Origin: an uncultured beta proteobacterium
Lineage (GTDB): Bacteria > Pseudomonadota > Gammaproteobacteria > Burkholderiales > Burkholderiaceae_C
Direction of reading: 5' to 3'
Length of the DNA: 10,348 bases
NCBI GenBank assembly: GCA_903914985.1
Contig: CAIWRE010000441.1
Location: 1-10,348, forward strand
The notes under the pieces are model-generated. The model was given only the letters and a program-made list of their open reading frames with translations, searched no databases and was not told where the DNA came from. Shown here piece by piece: positions 6,625-10,348 of this stretch. The position numbers and the translations under genes are program-made. How positions within the stretch are numbered: position 1 is the stretch's first letter; each line of letters starts with the position of its first letter.

Positions 6625-7527
6625 TCAGGTCTTGGGAGCAACTGCCAAACCGTCGAGCTCACGGTGGCGCTTGAGCGTGACCCAGTCGGCACTGAAATGC
6701 TGCGCCAGTTGTTCCACCAAATAGACCGACCGATGCTGTCCGCCGGTGCAGCCAATCGCGACAGTCACGTAACTGCGGTGGTCACGCGCCATCGCTGGCA
6801 GCCAATGAGTCAAAAATTGGGTGATCTGATCCCGCATGTGCTGCGCTTCGGGCTGCGCAGCCAAAAAGGAGGCCACGGCCGCATCGCGCCCGGTCTGCTC
6901 CTTGAGGTCACGCTCGTAGTGGGGGTTGGGCAGCATGCGCACATCAAACACATAATCGGCATCCGCTGGCACACCGCGCTTGAAGGCGAAGGATTCAAAT
7001 ACCAGAGTCAGCTGCGCCGGCGGCGAGCCGATCAACGCTTTGACGTAACCCTGCAATTGGGCAGCGCGGATCATGCTCGAGTCAATCACGTGGGACTCTG
7101 CGCGAATGGCCTCCAGCATGCTGCGTTCGAGCTCAATCGCTTCCACCAGATCCCTGCGCTTGTTGCTCAGGCCATTGCCACTGTCAATCAGGGACAGAGG
7201 ATGTTTGCGCCGGGTTTCAGAGTAACGGCGCACCAAGGTGCCCGTGCCTGCATCCAAAAACAAGGCCTTGACGCGCAGTCCCATGGCCCGAAGTTGCGAG
7301 AGCTGTTGGGGAACCAGCGGCAAGGAACTGGCGCTGCGCACATCCATCGCAATCGCCACACGGCTTGCGGCATGTTGCTTTTCCAGGGCCACCAAGTCCA
7401 TGAGCAATTCGGGGGGCAGATTGTCAACGCAATAAAAACCCGAGTCTTCCAGTGCATGCAGCGCCACGGATTTGCCGGACCCGGACATGCCGGTAATCAG
7501 AACCAGTTCCATGGGGACGAGCGTCAT
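6625..7527 (-). CDS. rapZ: RapZ-family nucleotide-binding protein (YvcJ/YhbJ), 300 aa
   Basis: RapZ proteins bind nucleotides. In E. coli, RapZ is the RNase E adapter that controls the sRNA GlmZ and thereby glucosamine-6-phosphate synthesis. The P-loop GMSGSGKS is at 13-20 and the Walker-B-like region FYCVDNLPPELL at 31-42. The C-terminal half has YVFDVRMLPNPHY (192-204) and the family signature IGCTGGQHRSVY (258-269). The E. coli protein has 284 residues and ends in a basic KRKP tail needed for RNA binding; this one ends DGLAVAPKT instead. The start at 7525-7527 overlaps the recN stop (ATGA, 7524-7527). A second ATG at residue 6 (7510-7512) is possible, but has no better ribosome binding site. 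GlmY/GlmZ are known from enterobacteria, so the regulatory target here is unknown. Confidence 0.94.
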   Translation of the reverse strand: MTLVPMELVLITGMSGSGKSVALHALEDSGFYCVDNLPPELLMDLVALEKQHAASRVAIAMDVRSASSLPLVPQQLSQLRAMGLRVKALFLDAGTGTLVRRYSETRRKHPLSLIDSGNGLSNKRRDLVEAIELERSMLEAIRAESHVIDSSMIRAAQLQGYVKALIGSPPAQLTLVFESFAFKRGVPADADYVFDVRMLPNPHYERDLKEQTGRDAAVASFLAAQPEAQHMRDQITQFLTHWLPAMARDHRSYVTVAIGCTGGQHRSVYLVEQLAQHFSADWVTLKRHRELDGLAVAPKT

Positions 7528-9176
7528 ACGGCAGCGTTTCGCAGCATTTCATGAGCATGGGCTGCGGTCGTGGCAGACCCGATGTCGCCCCCCAGCATCC
7601 GTGCAATTTCAGCGGTGCGCGCTTCTCCCAGAGCTTCCGACACGCTGCTCACAGTGCTATTTCCTTGCAAATGTTTGGACACGACCCAGTGGCGGTCGGC
7701 GCAGGCAGCGACCTGCGGGAGGTGTGTCACCGCCATGACCTGTCTGTCACGCCCGAGCTGGCGCATCAGCTGGCCCACGGTGTGTGCCACTGCGCCGCCG
7801 ACGCCAGCATCCACTTCATCAAATATCAGGGTCTGTGCCGTGCCCAGCCGGCTGGTGGAAACGGCGATGGCCAGCGCGATGCGTGAAAGCTCGCCGCCGG
7901 AGGCCACTTTGGCCACGGGGCGCGGCGTGCTGCCCACATGGCCTGCCACCAAAAACACCACTTCTTCCAGTCCGCTTTGCTGCGGTTGCGCCAAGGCGTC
8001 GAGCTGCACCACAAACTGACCGCCTTGCATTCCCAAGCCTTGCATGGCTTCGGTAATGGCGTGTGCCAGTTTCGGTGCAGTGCTTTTCCGTGCCTTGGAC
8101 ACCTGCTTGGCTTCATGCATAAAAGCTGCATGTGCCGCCTCAGCTTCGCGTTGCAGTTTGTCCAGGTCGGCAGCGGCGTCTAACTGTGCCAACTCAGCCT
8201 TCCACCCGGCCAAGGCATGGGGCAATTCGGCCGGCGTGCGTTTGTAGCGGCGTGCCAGCGCCACCCACTGCGCCAGGCGGGCGTCGAGCTCAGCCAGACG
8301 ATCCGGGTCGGGCTCCATGTGGCGCTGATAAGTGCGCAAGGTGTGGGCCGCGTCCTCAATCTGCGCAATGGCCGAAGCGATAACGTCGCTGGGCCCCTGA
8401 AATTGAGGCTCCAGGTGAAGTTGTTTTTGCAATTGCTGCAACGCGTTATTGAGAAGGGCAATGGCGGGCTCGTCCGCATCTTCCAGCAGGGTCAGGGTGG
8501 ACTCGGTGGCCTCCAGCAAAGTTTGGCTGTGGGCCAGGCGGCTGTGATCGGAGTTCAAACTTTCCCACTCGTCGGCCAGCGGGTTGAGCTTGTCGACTTC
8601 AGCAATCTGCCAGGCCAAACGCTCGCGTTCGCGTTGTAAGGCCTCTTGTGCCTGCTGCGCCGTGGCCATTGCGCCCTGGGCCTGGCGCCAGCATTGCCAC
8701 AGGGCGCTCAAGGATGAGGTGGAGATGCGACCGTAGCCGTCCAGCAGCTCCCGCACCGCATCCGCGCGAGTCAAACTTTGCCAGGCATGCTGGCCGTGAA
8801 TGTCAAACAACTGCTCACCGATGTGGCGCAGTTGCTGCGCTGTCGCCGGGCTGCCGTTGACCCAGGCGCGGCTCTTGCCGCCTAGATCGACGCTGCGCCG
8901 CAGCAGCAAGCCATCGCTGGTATCAAAACCCGCCTCAGCCAAGTAGTCTTCCAGGTTTTTTGGGAGATCAAATTCCGCGCTGACTTCGGTGCGCGGGGCG
9001 CCTTCGCGTACCAGGCCTGCATCGGCCCGCGCCCCGGTGACCAATTGCAGGGCGTCGATCAGAATCGATTTGCCTGCGCCGGTCTCGCCCGTCAGCACCG
9101 TAAAGCCAGCGCCAAGCTCCAGATCCAGGGATGCGACGATGACAAAGTCGCGCAGCACAATGCGTTTGAGGCCCAC
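7524..9176 (-). CDS. recN: DNA repair protein RecN, 550 aa
   Basis: RecN is an SMC-like ATPase that holds DNA ends or sister chromatids together during recombinational repair of double-strand breaks, and is SOS-induced in many bacteria. The N-terminal half of the ATPase head has IVLRDFVIVASLDLE and the P-loop TGETGAGKS (29-37). A region rich in Gln, Glu and Ala (about 155-365) forms the short coiled coil. The second half-head has the ABC signature ASGGELSRIALAIAV (425-439), Walker B TLIFDEVDAGVGG (449-461, catalytic E454) and the H-loop VTHLPQVAACAD (483-494). The length is normal for the family (E. coli 553). The start codon is GTG at 9174-9176, three bases after the nadK stop; no later ATG would keep the conserved N-terminal strand. 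I see no clear LexA box here, so it probably shares the nadK transcript. Confidence 0.97.
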   Translation of the reverse strand: MGLKRIVLRDFVIVASLDLELGAGFTVLTGETGAGKSILIDALQLVTGARADAGLVREGAPRTEVSAEFDLPKNLEDYLAEAGFDTSDGLLLRRSVDLGGKSRAWVNGSPATAQQLRHIGEQLFDIHGQHAWQSLTRADAVRELLDGYGRISTSSLSALWQCWRQAQGAMATAQQAQEALQRERERLAWQIAEVDKLNPLADEWESLNSDHSRLAHSQTLLEATESTLTLLEDADEPAIALLNNALQQLQKQLHLEPQFQGPSDVIASAIAQIEDAAHTLRTYQRHMEPDPDRLAELDARLAQWVALARRYKRTPAELPHALAGWKAELAQLDAAADLDKLQREAEAAHAAFMHEAKQVSKARKSTAPKLAHAITEAMQGLGMQGGQFVVQLDALAQPQQSGLEEVVFLVAGHVGSTPRPVAKVASGGELSRIALAIAVSTSRLGTAQTLIFDEVDAGVGGAVAHTVGQLMRQLGRDRQVMAVTHLPQVAACADRHWVVSKHLQGNSTVSSVSEALGEARTAEIARMLGGDIGSATTAAHAHEMLRNAAV

Positions 9177-9179
9177 GGT

Positions 9180-10088
9180 TTACGCCACTCCTTCATTCCA
9201 ATGCAATTTCTGGCGCAGGGTGTCGAAATAGGTCCAACCTTTGGGATGCAGAAATTGCACGTGGTGCTCTGACCGGCGCAGCACAATGCGATCGCCATGC
9301 ATCAGCGTGGCCAGCGACTGCATGTCAAAGTTGGCGCTGGCATCGCGCCCGGCGACGATTTCGATGGCGATCTCCGAGGCGTGTGACAGCACCAAGGGCC
9401 GGTTGGACAGGGTGTGCGGCGCAATGGGTACCAATACCCACCCCGGCGTAGACGGGTGCAGCAGCGGCCCACCCGCAGACAGGGCGTAGGCCGTTGAGCC
9501 TGTGGGGGTGGCCACAATCAGGCCGTCGGCGCGTTGGCTGGCAACGAAGTGGCCATCTACCTCAATGCGAAGCTCCACCATGCCCGAGGTTGCCCCCCGA
9601 TTCACCACCACATCGTTCATGGCCAGCGCAGAAAACACGCAGCGCCCGTCGCGTATGACTTCGGCGTAGATCAGGCTGCGGTCGTCGACCTCGTAGTGGC
9701 CTCGAAGCATAGGCGCCAGCGCTGAGGCGTAGTGGTCCAGTGGAATGTCGGTGATGAAGCCCAGTCTCCCCTGGTTGATACCAATCAAGGGCACTTTGAA
9801 CTCCGCCAGCTGGCGTCCGATGCCCAGCATCGTGCCGTCGCCGCCCACGACCAGGCACAGATCGCACTGGCGTCCGATAGAGGGTACGTCCAGCGCCGTG
9901 TAATTCGTGAGTCCCAGCTTGTTGGCGGTATCGGCTTCAATGGACACCTCGCAGCCCTGGTCCATCAGAAAGTGCGCAATCGCATCCAGCGCGGCGCGCG
10001 AGGCCGCCACCGCCACGGCCGAGTGGCTGGTCTGGTACTTGCCGATCAGGGCGAGGTGTTTGAACAGGGATTTCTGGGGCGCGGCCAT
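9180..10088 (-). CDS. nadK: NAD kinase, 302 aa
   Basis: The enzyme phosphorylates NAD at the 2' position of its adenosine ribose to make NADP in the cytoplasm. The catalytic GGDGTML motif lies at 82-88 (D84). It is followed by LIGINQGRLGFITDI (101-115), the NAD-contacting ALAMNDVVVNRG (154-165), and ATPTGSTAYALSAGGP (193-208). The C-terminal part has IAPHTLSNRPLVLS (222-235), typical of proteobacterial NadK. The length is near that of E. coli (292). The ATG at 10086-10088 gives MAAPQKSLFKHLALIGK. I see no Shine-Dalgarno sequence in the 29-bp gap to the divergent hrcA. The gene leads a minus-strand unit with recN (3-bp gap) and rapZ; nadK-recN adjacency is common in proteobacteria. Confidence 0.97.
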   Translation of the reverse strand: MAAPQKSLFKHLALIGKYQTSHSAVAVAASRAALDAIAHFLMDQGCEVSIEADTANKLGLTNYTALDVPSIGRQCDLCLVVGGDGTMLGIGRQLAEFKVPLIGINQGRLGFITDIPLDHYASALAPMLRGHYEVDDRSLIYAEVIRDGRCVFSALAMNDVVVNRGATSGMVELRIEVDGHFVASQRADGLIVATPTGSTAYALSAGGPLLHPSTPGWVLVPIAPHTLSNRPLVLSHASEIAIEIVAGRDASANFDMQSLATLMHGDRIVLRRSEHHVQFLHPKGWTYFDTLRQKLHWNEGVA

Positions 10089-10095
10089 GGGGCAA

Positions 10096-10111
10096 ATTAC
10101 ATCACTAAAAT
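10096..10111. promoter_or_regulatory. Back-to-back -10-like boxes between nadK and hrcA
   Basis: The 29-bp gap (10089-10117) holds TAAAAT at 10106-10111 on the plus strand and TGTAAT (complement of 10096-10101) on the minus strand. Each matches the sigma-70 -10 box in five of six positions. The minus-strand box is preceded by TG one base away, as in extended -10 promoters. Neither has a recognisable -35 box at the usual distance. If used, both would start transcription at or beside the start codon. No CIRCE operator (TTAGCACTC-N9-GAGTGCTAA) is present. Confidence 0.25.
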
Positions 10112-10117
10112 GTTCCG

Positions 10118-10348
10118 ATGCTCGATGATCGCTCCAAGTTGTTGCTCAAAGCGCTGGTGGAACGCTACATTGCCGACGGACAGCCGGTGGGAAGCAGAAC
10201 GCTTTCCAAGGCATCGGGGTTGGAACTGTCGCCCGCCACCATCCGCAATGTCATGTCCGATCTGGAAGAGCTGGGCCTGATCGTCAGCCCCCACACCTCG
10301 GCCGGACGGGTGCCCACAGCGCGGGGCTACCGCCTCTTCGTTGACACC
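10118..10348 (+). CDS. hrcA: Heat-inducible transcription repressor HrcA (5' part, runs off right edge)
   Basis: The first 77 codons are present, starting MLDDRSKLLLKALVERYIAD. HrcA binds the CIRCE operator and represses chaperone genes such as groESL; it needs GroEL to stay active. The visible part is the N-terminal winged helix: GQPVGSRTLS (21-30), the recognition region LELSPATIRNVMSDLEELG (35-53) and the wing SPHTSAGRVPTARGYRLFVD (57-76), all close to the family consensus. The GAF-like C-terminal domain lies outside the window. The ATG at 10118-10120 has no Shine-Dalgarno sequence. Another ATG at 10110 is in a different frame and is not the start. It is divergent from nadK across 29 bp, and no CIRCE element lies in this gap, so autoregulation is not evident here. 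Confidence 0.95.
   Translation, partial: MLDDRSKLLLKALVERYIADGQPVGSRTLSKASGLELSPATIRNVMSDLEELGLIVSPHTSAGRVPTARGYRLFVDT

Noticed and set aside
6550..7554. A 334-codon open frame opposite rapZ, overlapping the mutY end
   Set aside because: Same register as rapZ codons; rapZ carries the P-loop and the conserved C-terminal motif, while this frame has none.
1..10348. Search by eye for transposases, integrases, CRISPR repeats, toxin-antitoxin pairs, phage or defence genes
   Set aside because: Every coding stretch is accounted for by a recognised or conserved-looking housekeeping gene, and no direct-repeat array or insertion ends were seen.

Overview
This window is a run of housekeeping genes from a betaproteobacterium, most likely of the Burkholderiales and probably Comamonadaceae. 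The placement is inferred from the protein sequences, the moderately high GC content judged by eye, and the gene order nadK-recN-rapZ / mutM-mutY / TPR-lolB-ispE-tRNA-Gln-prs-rplY. I recall that order from Comamonadaceae chromosomes, but no search was run. I see no mobile element, CRISPR array, prophage or foreign-looking block, and no intact gene looks broken.

Layout: (1) A long minus-strand unit fills 1-4699. In transcription order it holds a secreted TPR-repeat protein, the outer-membrane lipoprotein-insertion factor lolB, the isoprenoid kinase ispE, tRNA-Gln(UUG), the PRPP synthetase prs, and the 5' part of the ribosomal protein L25/Ctc gene rplY, which runs off the left edge. (2) Divergent from it across 37 bp is a plus-strand pair, mutM and mutY (4737-6604), whose reading frames overlap by four bases. 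(3) Converging on mutY across 20 bp is a second minus-strand unit, nadK-recN-rapZ (10088 down to 6625), with gaps of 3 bp and an overlap of four bases. (4) Divergent from nadK across 29 bp is the 5' part of hrcA, the heat-shock repressor gene, which runs off the right edge.

How the genes work together: mutM and mutY encode the two glycosylases of the 8-oxoguanine (GO) repair system, and recN across the convergence point adds double-strand-break repair. NadK makes NADP, IspE makes isoprenoid precursors, and Prs makes PRPP for nucleotides, histidine, tryptophan and NAD. LolB and the TPR protein belong to the cell envelope. RapZ is a nucleotide-binding regulator linked to amino-sugar synthesis in Escherichia coli. 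Packing is tight: three stop/start overlaps of the ATGA type, and no gene-free stretch longer than about 100 bp.

I found no undescribed system. The points that deserve a second look are small: an imperfect stem-loop between tRNA-Gln and prs, possible leaderless starts for nadK and hrcA, a RapZ lacking the basic C-terminal tail of the E. coli protein, and the coupling of an uncharacterised exported TPR protein to lolB.
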